Positions 42,859 to 52,154 of a stretch of 64,000 bases of DNA are shown here, one piece after another; position 1 is the first letter of the stretch, and each line of letters starts with the position of its first letter. The stretch comes from Emticicia sp051209875. Lineage in GTDB: Bacteria; Bacteroidota; Bacteroidia; Cytophagales; Spirosomataceae. The translations under genes and the position numbers were made by a program. Location: NCBI RefSeq assembly GCF_051209875.1, contig NZ_JBNTQY010000004.1:1-64000 (forward strand), given 5' to 3'. The notes beneath the pieces were generated by a model that worked only from the letters and a program-made list of their open reading frames with translations, made no database searches and was not told where the DNA came from.

Positions 42859-43941
42859 TTATTTAAAAATTTCTTGTAATGAGTTGGTTAAGAATATCTT
42901 ACAGTTCATCCACGTATGTCCACCAGAAACGATCAGGGGTTTAATCTTGATTTTCTTTTCTTCAAACATGGCAATGTTTTTCTTTACACTTTCGTAAAGG
43001 AAATCATCTGTCCCAACGCTGATTGTAAATAATTTGACTTGTTTGTTAATCAAATCGGCATTTGGATTCCAGTTATCGAAGTTTTTCTTGAATTCTTCTG
43101 TGGCTGTAAATGGTGCATACGAACAGATATAGCCAAATTTATCAGTATTAGTAAAACCAATATTTAGGGTTTGTCCACCCCCTACCGAAAAACCAGCAAC
43201 GGCTCTATTTTTACTATCATTCAAAATAGGGTAATTGCTTTCGATAAACGGAATAATATCGTTGACTATATCTTTTGTAAAGTCAAGCATCGGTGCTGGT
43301 CGCACATTACCATAAGGCATCACAATAATCATCGGTTTAGCTTTCCCTTGTCCGATGAGGTTATCTGCAATGAAATTGGCATGTCCTACTTTTGTCCAAG
43401 TTTCTTCTGTATCAGAGCCGCCGTGTATCAGATACAAAACTGGATACTTAGTTTTTCCACTGGCATCAAAATTTGGTGGTGTATAAACCAATAATTGACG
43501 AGTGATATTGAGCGATTTTGAGTTATAATATTGATAGGTGACTTTACCATGAGGCACATTCTGTAAAGAATGAATCAATGGTTTATCGTTTGGAATATCC
43601 ACAATACTACGTTTAAAACGCTCATTGGCAAAGATGTACGAATTATTAGGATCGGCAATTTGTACACTATCAACATAAAAACTATATGGATAAATATCGG
43701 GAGTCATTGGGGGAACTGTTACACTCCATATTCCTGAAGTATCACTTTTCATAGAAATAGGCGATTTTAGAAATTCTCCGCTAAGAGATACCCTTTTTGC
43801 ATTTTTAGAATAGTACTTAAAGGTGATACTTTTATCAGGGTTTATATTGGGCGAACTAATGGCTGGCGGACGCTGAGCCACTAAACTACCACTTATAAAC
43901 ATTATGATAAGCGTCAATTTATTTCGTGCTTTCATCTTCAT
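42859..43941 (-). CDS. CE1-type esterase with N-terminal E-set domain (2 of 4)
   Basis: 360 residues, signal peptide ending near SLVAQ. The E-set domain (PNINPDKSITFKYYSKNAKRV) is followed by the hydrolase part with YTPPNFDASGKTKYPVLYLIHGGSD, nucleophile Ser in GFSVGGG, and catalytic His in SGGHTWMNCK. The gene is only 7 bases from its upstream neighbour, so it is co-transcribed. Similar length and plan to the enzymes at 43949 and 45140 show descent by tandem duplication. Substrate is likely an ester on plant xylan. Confidence 0.85.
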   Translation of the reverse strand: MKMKARNKLTLIIMFISGSLVAQRPPAISSPNINPDKSITFKYYSKNAKRVSLSGEFLKSPISMKSDTSGIWSVTVPPMTPDIYPYSFYVDSVQIADPNNSYIFANERFKRSIVDIPNDKPLIHSLQNVPHGKVTYQYYNSKSLNITRQLLVYTPPNFDASGKTKYPVLYLIHGGSDTEETWTKVGHANFIADNLIGQGKAKPMIIVMPYGNVRPAPMLDFTKDIVNDIIPFIESNYPILNDSKNRAVAGFSVGGGQTLNIGFTNTDKFGYICSYAPFTATEEFKKNFDNWNPNADLINKQVKLFTISVGTDDFLYESVKKNIAMFEEKKIKIKPLIVSGGHTWMNCKIFLTNSLQEIFK

Positions 43942-43948
43942 TCATGTT

Positions 43949-45112
43949 TTATTTAAACAAAACAGGTAATGTTTCGTTGAGGTATTTTTTTACATTCATC
44001 CAAGTATGCCCGCCATCGGTTACATAGCTCTTGAAATTAATCTTTTTATCTTTTAGGTAATTTTCCCATTCAGTTGTTCCTTTATACAAGAAATCTTCAG
44101 TACCAATTCCCGAAAAGAGTAATTTGAAGTCTTTGTTAGTTTTGGCAGGATTTGAAGTAATATTTGTGAAACTTTTATCCATTTCAGCAGGAGAAATGTA
44201 CGAAGCATAACTACAGACATAAGCAAATTTATCTACATTATTGAATGCAGTACGGAGTGTTTGTCCACCGCCACGTGAGAAACCACCAATAGCACGATTA
44301 TCACGATTATTGATAGTACGATAGTTTTTCTCTATATAAGGAATAACTTTTGTGACGAGGTCAGTCTCAAATAATTTCATTCGGCGAAGAGCATCTTCTC
44401 CATCTCTACTCATTACATCAGAGGGTTTGTCTTTGCCAGTTTGCTCAGCAATTTTAGCTAAAGGATTACCATACGGCATTACAATAATCATTGGTTTTGC
44501 TTTACCCTGAGCAATCATATTATCGAGCATTAAATTTACCTTTCCTACCTTCCAGAATGTTTCTTCTGTGTCGGTTGTACCACTGATTAAGTAATAAACA
44601 GGGTATTTTTTGGCAGTTTCTTTGGTGTATCCTGGTGGAGTATAAACTACGAGGGTACCAGTAGAGCTTTCTACCGATGGGTAGTATTCGTAGGTGACAG
44701 AACCATGAGGAACATTTTGCAAGGCATAAATCGCTGGAGAATCGGTTGGGATTTCTACTAAACTCGCCTTGAAACGTTCATTTGGAAAGAAAGCCACATT
44801 GGCTGGGTCCATTACTGTTACGCCATCTACTTTAAATCCATAAGGATAAATATCAGGTTTTACTGGGCCAACCGTTATTGACCACACTCCTTCGGCATTT
44901 TTTGTCATAGGCACGTTTGCCGACCCAAATTGATTACCATCAAGTAAAACAGTAGTAGCATTAGGTGCCAAGTATGAGAAAGTAACAGTTTTATCAGGAT
45001 TGACTTTGGGTGAAATCACAAAAGGCCCTCGTGGGGGTTGTCCGTGCACAAAACTTGATATTGCCAAAATGGCAAGAAAACAGACTGATAATATTGTCGA
45101 TTGTGTTTTCAT
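43949..45112 (-). CDS. CE1-type esterase with N-terminal E-set domain (3 of 4)
   Basis: 387 residues, signal peptide MKTQSTILSVCFLAILAI with a cut near VHG. E-set domain (PKVNPDKTVTFSYLAPNATTV), then VYTPPGYTKETAKKYPVYYLISG where the usual HGG is replaced by ISG, nucleophile Ser in GFSRGGG and His in DGGHTWMNVK. The altered LISG oxyanion-side motif and an insert (TGKDKPSDVMSRDGEDALRR) distinguish it from its neighbours and hint at a different acyl group. Confidence 0.84.
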   Translation of the reverse strand: MKTQSTILSVCFLAILAISSFVHGQPPRGPFVISPKVNPDKTVTFSYLAPNATTVLLDGNQFGSANVPMTKNAEGVWSITVGPVKPDIYPYGFKVDGVTVMDPANVAFFPNERFKASLVEIPTDSPAIYALQNVPHGSVTYEYYPSVESSTGTLVVYTPPGYTKETAKKYPVYYLISGTTDTEETFWKVGKVNLMLDNMIAQGKAKPMIIVMPYGNPLAKIAEQTGKDKPSDVMSRDGEDALRRMKLFETDLVTKVIPYIEKNYRTINNRDNRAIGGFSRGGGQTLRTAFNNVDKFAYVCSYASYISPAEMDKSFTNITSNPAKTNKDFKLLFSGIGTEDFLYKGTTEWENYLKDKKINFKSYVTDGGHTWMNVKKYLNETLPVLFK

Positions 45113-45139
45113 TGTTTGAGGTTGATAGAAATTGGATAG

Positions 45140-46258
45140 TTATTTAAAAAGTTTGGGAGCAACTACACTGAGATAATATTTTACATTCATCCAAGTATGT
45201 CCACCTTCAGTAAAAAGGCTTTCATATTTAATTTTCTTTTGGTCAAGCACTTGCATAAATTCTTGATTGACACCGTAAAGCATATCATCTTTACCAACGC
45301 CAATCCAAAATAATTTAAGATTTTTATTGGTTTGTATGGGGTCTTTGAACGCGGCTTCATTGTTTCTGTCGAACTCATTTTTTAGCATTCCAGGTGCAAA
45401 ACCACATACATAAGCAAACTTATCCGAATTATTAAATCCAAAGTAAAGTGTTGTGCCGCCGCCACCTGAAAAGCCCGCAATAGCTCGATTGTCTTTGTTA
45501 TTGATTGTTCGGTAATTCTTCTCAATAAATGGCATTAGATTTCCGAAAAAATCTTTCTTAAATTCTTGTAAATTATCCCAATTTCTTAGACTACCCGATG
45601 ACTTACTGATAACTGGAAAAGCACGGCCATACGGCATTACAATAATCATAGGTTTGGCTTTACCTTGAGCGATGAGGTTATCCAAAATGATATTGGCACG
45701 CCCAACTTTTGTCCAAGTTTCTTCAATGTCAGTAGTTCCATGAAGTAAATAAAGCACTGGATATGAAACTTTTGGATTATTTTCATAACCTGGTGGTGTG
45801 TAAATAACCACTGGTCGAGTTCCTAATTCGGTAGATTGATAGTAACGATAAGAAACCGTTCCGTGCGGAACATTCTGTAAGGAGTGAACCAACGGTGTAC
45901 TACCTGTAACTTCTACCACGCTATTCTGAAATCCTTCGTTTGGAAAAATGGCAGTATTATTTGGATCAGCTACCGATACACCATCTACGTTAAATGAATA
46001 TGGGTACATATCTGGCTTAATTGGTGCAGTTTTTACAGCCCAAATTCCTTGTTGGTCTTTAGTCATAAGCAATGGGCTTTTTTCAAACTGAGCATTTAGC
46101 GTAACAGTTGTTGCCTTAGGTGCATAAAAACGAAACGTTACGCTATTGTCGATATGAACTTCAGGCGAAACCACATTAGGTAGTGAATTTGGTTGTGCCA
46201 CACATAGTAGAGACCTACTCGCCAATATTAATAGAAGAATTATTTTTCGAATATTCAT
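45140..46258 (-). CDS. CE1-type esterase with N-terminal E-set domain (4 of 4)
   Basis: 372 residues with signal peptide (MNIRKIILLLILASRSLLCVAQ). E-set domain (PEVHIDNSVTFRFYAPKATTV), then IYTPPGYENNPKVSYPVLYLLHGTTD, nucleophile Ser in GFSGGGGTT, and His in EGGHTWMNVK. It is the first of the four esterases in transcription order, following the GH29 gene by 23 bases. Confidence 0.85.
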   Translation of the reverse strand: MNIRKIILLLILASRSLLCVAQPNSLPNVVSPEVHIDNSVTFRFYAPKATTVTLNAQFEKSPLLMTKDQQGIWAVKTAPIKPDMYPYSFNVDGVSVADPNNTAIFPNEGFQNSVVEVTGSTPLVHSLQNVPHGTVSYRYYQSTELGTRPVVIYTPPGYENNPKVSYPVLYLLHGTTDIEETWTKVGRANIILDNLIAQGKAKPMIIVMPYGRAFPVISKSSGSLRNWDNLQEFKKDFFGNLMPFIEKNYRTINNKDNRAIAGFSGGGGTTLYFGFNNSDKFAYVCGFAPGMLKNEFDRNNEAAFKDPIQTNKNLKLFWIGVGKDDMLYGVNQEFMQVLDQKKIKYESLFTEGGHTWMNVKYYLSVVAPKLFK

Positions 46259-46281
46259 AATTAATAAATAGGTTAAATTGC

Positions 46282-48363
46282 TTATTTTGAGGTGATTATA
46301 TCTAATTCTGAGTAGGCAGAAGAAGAACCTTCTTGGGCATTCTTCAGTGCTTTAAACTTGATATATCTGGCAGCTATTGTTTCAAAGTTTTTAACTTGCC
46401 AGAAAGGATTGTTTTTAATATTTGAAAACTCTCCTTCACTAACCAATTTCCAGTTTGAGCCATCGCCTGAAACCCAAAATTGAAAGTTTGTAATAATACT
46501 TCCTTCTTCCCACCAATTTTGAGCGGGTAAGTAACGAAAACCTTCAAGCTTTTCTGTTTTTCCTAAATCTATCACAAGGTCGGCAGGCATTGATTGGTTA
46601 CTTTTCTGACGCCAAGAAGTTCCAGCGTTGCCATCCAATAACTTATTGGCATTTGGGTCTTCGGTACTTGTAATTTTCCATGATTTACGTGAAATATCAA
46701 ATAATTCTTCATTCGCAATACTTGATTGTTTTGTGAAAGGATTATAAGAAACTGCCTTGATTTCTACTTTTCCATCAGTGGTTTTTACTGGCGAAGTGTA
46801 CTTTTCAGATTTTGCTGTAGGTTGGCTACCATTGATTGTATAGTAAATTTCTGATTCTTTATCTCCCGAAATAAAACTTACTACACCCTCTTTATCTCGG
46901 ATAATTGTTGGAGGAGTTAAGACAATCGGAGCTTTATAAACTTCAATATTTGAGATAAGTGGACAGCTTTTTGCATCCAAAATATTGAATCGTAATTTTG
47001 TTGTTTCCACAGTCGGGAACCGTAAAATTCGTTTGTAACCAATAGTAGTTTCTTTGGCAATTTCTATCCATTTTCCACTGACAAAAGCTTCTAAACTAAA
47101 TGATTTTACTCGCTGGCCCAATTGAATAGGTTCTTGTACCAAAAATCGGTTGAATGAAGTTGTTTTTCCAAAACCTAAAGTGAGTGATGCTGCTTTTATA
47201 TCGTCATTGGTAGCCCAATAGGTATCATTGCTGTTATCTAAAGCTTTATTTGCCGCAAAAAGTCCTTTTGTTCCTCTGGAATGGTTGGCTGATGTCTTTG
47301 CTTTTTTTGCTAAATTATTTGCAAAAGTTTCTTTTAAAGTACTGGCCAATTCCATTACGGCTTTTTCATCTTTTTTATGAATAAGTCCGTTAGGCATAAT
47401 TGGAAAATTGAGAAGCATTGTAGCATTTCTGCCTACAGAATGATAATAAATATCTAAAAGTTGAGGTAAAGTTTTTACTTTTCTATCTTCTCTTTCGTGA
47501 TAAAACCATTCGGGACGAATCGATGTATTTACTTCTCCAGGAACCCAAGCATTTCCGTCTTCAACGCCATGCCTGAGCATATCTTCTGGCACATCTCCTT
47601 TTGCATTTAACAAACTCCAGTTGGTTTCACCTACATAACCTGCTTCTGTACCTACCCATCGTAAATCTGCTCGGTCTCCACCATCATTCCAAATGACAAT
47701 GTTTGGTTGAAGTTTCCGAACCAATTTATAGGTGTTTTGCCAGTCGTAATAGGTTTTTGCATCAATTTTTCGGGTTTCATTAGCTCCACCATAAAAGCCA
47801 TTTCCACCATTAGCACCATCGAACCATACTTCAAAAATATCACCATAGTTGGTGAGCAATTCAGTTAATTGATTTCTAAAATAAGTAATGTATTCAGGTT
47901 TGCCATAATCAGTATGGTTTCTATCCCAAGGCGACAAATAAACGCCAAACTTAAGTCCAAATTCTTTACAAGCTTCAGCCATTTCTTTGACCACATCGCC
48001 TTTGCCGTTTTTCCATGGTACATTCTTTACTGAATAATCGGTATACTTGGATGGCCAAAGACAAAAACCACTATGATGTTTTGCAGTAAAAATTATCCCC
48101 TTCATTCCAGCTTCTTTACATATTCTAGCCCATTGCCGACAATCTAATTGGGTTGGATTAAATAACTTAGGGTCTTCATTACCATAACCCCAAGCCACGT
48201 CTGTATATGTATTAATAGAAAAATGAATAAAAGCATAATACTCCATTTTTTGCCATTGCAATTGATTCTTTGTTGGAATGGGGCCAAAAGGTTTAGGACT
48301 ATCATTTTGGGCAAATGAAAATGAGAAAGATATTAAAAAAAGGGTCAAAAGCTTTTTGTTCAT
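46282..48363 (-). CDS. GH29-family alpha-L-fucosidase with C-terminal accessory domains
   Basis: 693 residues, signal peptide MNKKLLTLFLISFSFSFAQ. The catalytic barrel (about 25-340) shows YYAFIHFSINTYTDVAWGYG, IIFTAKHHSGFCLWPSKYTD (active-site His pair), GVYLSPWDRN and EVWFDGANGGNGF, whose Asp is the expected nucleophile. A chitobiase/CHB_HEX-like segment (YYTINGSQPTAKSEKYTSPV) and a discoidin (F5/8 type C) domain at the C-terminus (LDGNAGTSWRQKSNQSMPADLVIDLG) probably bind carbohydrate. It removes fucose or a closely related sugar. This is unusual for a pure xylan locus and suggests a fucosylated or arabinogalactan-type substrate as well. Confidence 0.9.
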   Translation of the reverse strand: MNKKLLTLFLISFSFSFAQNDSPKPFGPIPTKNQLQWQKMEYYAFIHFSINTYTDVAWGYGNEDPKLFNPTQLDCRQWARICKEAGMKGIIFTAKHHSGFCLWPSKYTDYSVKNVPWKNGKGDVVKEMAEACKEFGLKFGVYLSPWDRNHTDYGKPEYITYFRNQLTELLTNYGDIFEVWFDGANGGNGFYGGANETRKIDAKTYYDWQNTYKLVRKLQPNIVIWNDGGDRADLRWVGTEAGYVGETNWSLLNAKGDVPEDMLRHGVEDGNAWVPGEVNTSIRPEWFYHEREDRKVKTLPQLLDIYYHSVGRNATMLLNFPIMPNGLIHKKDEKAVMELASTLKETFANNLAKKAKTSANHSRGTKGLFAANKALDNSNDTYWATNDDIKAASLTLGFGKTTSFNRFLVQEPIQLGQRVKSFSLEAFVSGKWIEIAKETTIGYKRILRFPTVETTKLRFNILDAKSCPLISNIEVYKAPIVLTPPTIIRDKEGVVSFISGDKESEIYYTINGSQPTAKSEKYTSPVKTTDGKVEIKAVSYNPFTKQSSIANEELFDISRKSWKITSTEDPNANKLLDGNAGTSWRQKSNQSMPADLVIDLGKTEKLEGFRYLPAQNWWEEGSIITNFQFWVSGDGSNWKLVSEGEFSNIKNNPFWQVKNFETIAARYIKFKALKNAQEGSSSAYSELDIITSK

Positions 48364-48402
48364 TATATATTAATTGTTTTCTAAAATTGATGCTTACCCA
48401 TA

Positions 48403-49323
48403 TTATTTAATTAAACTGTTTCTTTCCATCCAATCAAACAGAGGATTCATCCAACCTTTATGGCGGAAAATGAAACCATGATCTCCTTTTGGGAAAATGT
48501 GCATTTCTACTTCTACTTTGTTTTTACGTAGGTTTTCAAAATAAGAAATACTATTGTCCACATCAACCAACTTATCATCTGCGGCATGTGTGATCCATGC
48601 CATGGGAGTATTAGCTTTTACTTGTAAGTCATTTGAATATAAGTCTTTATCTTCTTTTGATGGATTTTTACCTAAAAGATTGTCACGAGAGCCACCGTGA
48701 GTAAGAGCATCTTGCATTGAAATTACGGGGTAAATCAATATTTGAAAATCTGGTCTTAAGTTTGTATTTTGTTGATTATCAATCAATGTTTTTTCAAAAT
48801 GAGTGGCAGCCGTACTTGCTAAATGCCCTCCCGCACTAAAACCCATCACTCCGATTTTATTTTTGTCTATTCCGTATTTTTCTGCATTTTCTCGTACATA
48901 TTTAATAGATTGTTGTACATCTTGTAAAGGACCTATCTTCTTATCAAGCATGATTTCATCGCTTGGAAGCCGGTATTTTAGCACAAAGGCAGTTATTCCT
49001 TTTTCGGCCAGAGCTTTGGCTACTGAAATACCTTCACCATTGTAAACAATTACGCCATAACCACCTCCAGCAATTACAATTATCGCTGTTCCATTAGGTC
49101 TTTCAGGTTTTATATATTCGAGTGTTGGGCTAGTGATTCCTTTATATAGGCCCTTGTCGGCACCTGTTTCTGCTATATTAGAAGGTTTGGAATTTGGTAC
49201 ATTGGTGGAATACAAATTGATAATCTGCTGAGAAAAAGCAGAAAATCCACAGAAAAAAATAATAAATCCAATGATACAAACTCTAATTTTGCTACGCATA
49301 TTTTTTGTAGATTTATTCATCAA
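48403..49323 (-). CDS. Secreted alpha/beta hydrolase, acetylxylan-esterase-like (BD-FAE/Axe type)
   Basis: 306 residues with an export signal (RVCIIGFIIFFCGFSAFSQQ); ATGs at codons 1, 2 and 9 are all possible. It shows IVIAGGGYGVIVYNGEG (HGGG-like oxyanion region), nucleophile Ser in VMGFSAGGHLAS, Asp in ITHAADDKLVDVDNS and His in FPKGDHGF, making a full triad. This resembles the acetyl/feruloyl esterase BD-FAE family of Bacteroidota xylan loci. It is 5 bases behind the CE6 gene. Confidence 0.86.
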   Translation of the reverse strand: MMNKSTKNMRSKIRVCIIGFIIFFCGFSAFSQQIINLYSTNVPNSKPSNIAETGADKGLYKGITSPTLEYIKPERPNGTAIIVIAGGGYGVIVYNGEGISVAKALAEKGITAFVLKYRLPSDEIMLDKKIGPLQDVQQSIKYVRENAEKYGIDKNKIGVMGFSAGGHLASTAATHFEKTLIDNQQNTNLRPDFQILIYPVISMQDALTHGGSRDNLLGKNPSKEDKDLYSNDLQVKANTPMAWITHAADDKLVDVDNSISYFENLRKNKVEVEMHIFPKGDHGFIFRHKGWMNPLFDWMERNSLIK

Positions 49324-49328
49324 AATTA

Positions 49329-50162
49329 TTATTTAGTGATTTTTAATAATGCCTCAGCGTATCTTTTGCCAAACTCACGAACACCCTCACTGTTGAAATG
49401 TAACTTATCAGGAACAGCGGGCAAACCTTTCGACGAAACCACCAACGCTTTTGGAATTGTTTGAGGTAGTGTAGCTATAATTTCGTTATGGCTCGCACAT
49501 TTACCTCCTTGATCTGCTCCAACTACTTCTCCAGCAATGAGGGGAATAGAGTTAGGGGCAATATTTAGGTCTGACAAAATATCATCATAAATTTTTTTTA
49601 CTTGTGCGGGCCAAGTTTTATCACCTGTATTCGATTCGCCTTGATGAAGTAAAATCCCCTTGATTACACCTGCTTTCTGGGCGAGTTTTGCCATTTCAAT
49701 CAATCTTTCATAAGGATTCCCACCGTAAGAATCTGCCATTTTTATCATCCACGGTTTTTCTTTTGCCGAAGAGTCGAGGTAGGACTTGTATTTTACTTTG
49801 TCAAATATCTCGATTTTACTACCTGCCACAGCAACATGAACCAATCCCAATGATTGATTTTGTGGCATATTTTCTAGCATAGTGCGACCAAAATAATCGG
49901 CTGGAGAAAGGCGAGTATCACATCTACAAAGTGGAGGCTTGGCGATATACCAATGACCTTTTTGTCTATTTAGTTTGGGGCAATCTAAAGCTTCTAAAAT
50001 TTTGAAACGACTGCTGATATTGACAGTATCTTGTGCCTCGATACGTGCTGCACCTTCCATATTTGACTGGCCAATGCAGAGATAGATATGAAAATTAGGG
50101 TCTTGTGCAAGTGCTTCGCATACAACTATTAAAAGGTAAATGATTGTTAGTATTCTTTTCAT
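49329..50162 (-). CDS. CE6-type carbohydrate acetyl esterase (SASA/SGNH fold), secreted
   Basis: 277 residues with signal peptide (MKRILTIIYLLIVVCEALAQ). SGNH-type blocks: FHIYLCIGQSNMEGAA (nucleophile Ser in GQSNM), VAVAGSKIEIF, IKGILLHQGESNTGD and the C-terminal DKLHFNSEGVREFG (Asp and His of the triad). This is the CE6 acetylxylan esterase signature. It is the first gene after SusD in transcription order. Together with the CE1 enzymes it shows a substrate heavily decorated with esters. Confidence 0.88.
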   Translation of the reverse strand: MKRILTIIYLLIVVCEALAQDPNFHIYLCIGQSNMEGAARIEAQDTVNISSRFKILEALDCPKLNRQKGHWYIAKPPLCRCDTRLSPADYFGRTMLENMPQNQSLGLVHVAVAGSKIEIFDKVKYKSYLDSSAKEKPWMIKMADSYGGNPYERLIEMAKLAQKAGVIKGILLHQGESNTGDKTWPAQVKKIYDDILSDLNIAPNSIPLIAGEVVGADQGGKCASHNEIIATLPQTIPKALVVSSKGLPAVPDKLHFNSEGVREFGKRYAEALLKITK

Positions 50163-50585
50163 TATAAGTAAATATTTGAAATTTGCTCAATGCTACAAGA
50201 TTTTTTTGACTTTTTTTACGTTGACCGAATTAATTTTTTTTGTCTGGATTTAATATGGTTTAACTGTTGATTAATTTGGTTTTTTTCTTCAATCTTCCTT
50301 CCCTATTGCCTTTTTTACCTGTTTAACATGAATAAGGTGTTGAAAATGTTTTATTTATTTAGCTTGTGATTCTTTTTAATAAAATTATCTTTTTATTTTT
50401 CTTTTGGAGAAATTTTGAACTTTTGAATATGTTTTAATGATGATTAAATAAAAATAATACTCAAAAGGTGTTTTTTAATGGTTAGGTAATGTGATTTTTG
50501 ATTAAGAGGTGGATGTCTCAAAAGTATTTTCATTACAAAATAACTTGTAATTTAACTTTTAAAACATCCACCCTTAAATTACCCA
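50163..50585. other. Intergenic region between susD-like gene and the esterase/glycosidase genes
   Basis: 423 bases, AT-rich, without a recognised gene. Its right end (50508-50572) contains a three-tier hairpin that can form in the mRNA just after the SusD stop codon. The rest presumably holds a promoter for the downstream enzyme genes, but I see no clear TAnnTTTG box on the minus strand. Confidence 0.45.
50508..50572 (-). terminator. Stem-loop after susD (attenuator or partial terminator)
   Basis: GGTGGATGT (50508-50516) pairs with ACATCCACC (50564-50572). Inside it AAAAGT pairs with ACTTTT, and ATTACAA pairs with TTGTAAT. It begins 14 bases beyond the susD stop. The T-run is weak, so it may stabilise the susCD transcript or lower read-through more than fully end it. 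Confidence 0.5.
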
Positions 50586-52133
50586 TTAATAACCAGGATT
50601 TTGGTCTTTCTGGTCAATCTTCGGATTATTGTCAATTTCTGCTTGAGGAAGTGGCAATAATTCGTGCTTATTTGCAGTAAAATATGAAATTGACTCGGTA
50701 GTTTGTTTTTTATTCTTTCTCCATCTGAGAAGGTCAAAATTACGCACTTGTTCGGCTGCTAACTCTACATAACGCTCATGTTGAAGAGCTTCAAATACTT
50801 TTGCTTTTGAATCACAAGGGTAGTTTTTAGTAGGATAAGGAGGCATATCCACCGATTTTCTGGCTCTTACTTGATTCATCAAAGTAATAGCTCTTGCCGA
50901 ATTGCCCAATTCATTTTCACACTCGGCAAGCAATAAAAGTACATCAGCATAACGCATAACACGCATATTGATTCCGCTTGATGCAAAACCTGCATTCGAT
51001 TTGTAGAGAATCGAGTATTTTCTCCAACTTATTTTCAAGTCTTTGCCATCGAGTTTAGATAAATTTCCTTGAACGGCATCATCTTTAAGTACGTCTTTTC
51101 CGTTATTGAATGTATCACCTGTTTTCCAGAAAGACATATCAAATCGAGGGTCATTTTTTGTATCACCTTTGGAAGTTCTTTCATAGTTATCCAAAATTTT
51201 ATTAGATGGAATCAAGTTTCTCCAACCAATCGGCGAGTACTCTTGGGTTCTGATACACTCTTCTTGAGCACTGTTACCATCACCATCTGGTCCACTCCAG
51301 TTGAATGCACCGTTTGAAGGAGAAAATACCATTTCAAAGATTGACTCTGCATTAAACTCGCCTTCTTCGTTAGTTAAGTCAAGGTAGTTATCAACAATTT
51401 TGTATCGACCCGAACTTACAATTTTTTCCAATTCAGTTTTTGCACTTGCATAATCTCCTTGTTGTAAATAAGTGCGAGCCATCAACATCTGAGCAGCAGC
51501 TTTGGTTGCTCTACCTGCTTCACTTGCTGGATAAGAATCTGGCAAAACACCTTCAGCAGCTTTCAAATCGTCAAGTACTTGCTTATAAACTTCTAGTTGA
51601 GTTGCTCTTGGTTTTGCACCATCAACAGATTTTACATATTCAGTGTATAAAGGTACACCTCCCCATACAGTACCTAATTCATAGTAAGCCAATGCACGCA
51701 AGAATTTTGCTTCACCCACAATGCGGTTTTTTGTAGCTGCTGTAAAAGAAGCTGTTGTCTTTGCCGCACTTTCAATTACCACGTTTGAGCGGTGAACAAC
51801 TCTAAACCAACCTGTATAACAATCATTTGAAACAGAATTACCTGCATCATTCGCACCAATAAGCAATTGATTACGGGGTGCTTCGAGCTGTCCACCACCG
51901 GTAGCCATTTCATCACCTCTTAAATCATGAACAAAAAACCATTCTCTGGCACCAAGACCAAATCCTTGTAATAAAGCATATGCAGAATTAATGCCAGCAG
52001 TAAGTTCACCATCGTTTGTGAAATAGGTGTCAAACGTTACACCGTTTGGATTTACTTTATCTAAATCTGAATCGTCGCAGCTCAGAATAGTTGAGAGTCC
52101 GATTATTCCCGTAAGTAATAATATTTTTTTCAT
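50586..52133 (-). CDS. SusD/RagB-family outer-membrane glycan-binding lipoprotein
   Basis: 515 residues with a lipobox (TGIIGLSTILSC). The TPR-rich SusD fold is evident: ELTAGINSAYALLQGFGLG, NRIVGEAKFLRALAYYELGTVWGGVPLYTE, EVYKQVLDDLKAAEGVLP, YADVLLLLAECENELGN and the C-terminal ERYVELAAEQVRNFDLLRWRKN. It caps the SusC channel and binds oligosaccharides. It starts 21 bases after susC. A hairpin follows. Confidence 0.95.
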   Translation of the reverse strand: MKKILLLTGIIGLSTILSCDDSDLDKVNPNGVTFDTYFTNDGELTAGINSAYALLQGFGLGAREWFFVHDLRGDEMATGGGQLEAPRNQLLIGANDAGNSVSNDCYTGWFRVVHRSNVVIESAAKTTASFTAATKNRIVGEAKFLRALAYYELGTVWGGVPLYTEYVKSVDGAKPRATQLEVYKQVLDDLKAAEGVLPDSYPASEAGRATKAAAQMLMARTYLQQGDYASAKTELEKIVSSGRYKIVDNYLDLTNEEGEFNAESIFEMVFSPSNGAFNWSGPDGDGNSAQEECIRTQEYSPIGWRNLIPSNKILDNYERTSKGDTKNDPRFDMSFWKTGDTFNNGKDVLKDDAVQGNLSKLDGKDLKISWRKYSILYKSNAGFASSGINMRVMRYADVLLLLAECENELGNSARAITLMNQVRARKSVDMPPYPTKNYPCDSKAKVFEALQHERYVELAAEQVRNFDLLRWRKNKKQTTESISYFTANKHELLPLPQAEIDNNPKIDQKDQNPGY

Positions 52134-52154
52134 TTTTAATCGTTGTTAAGGTTA

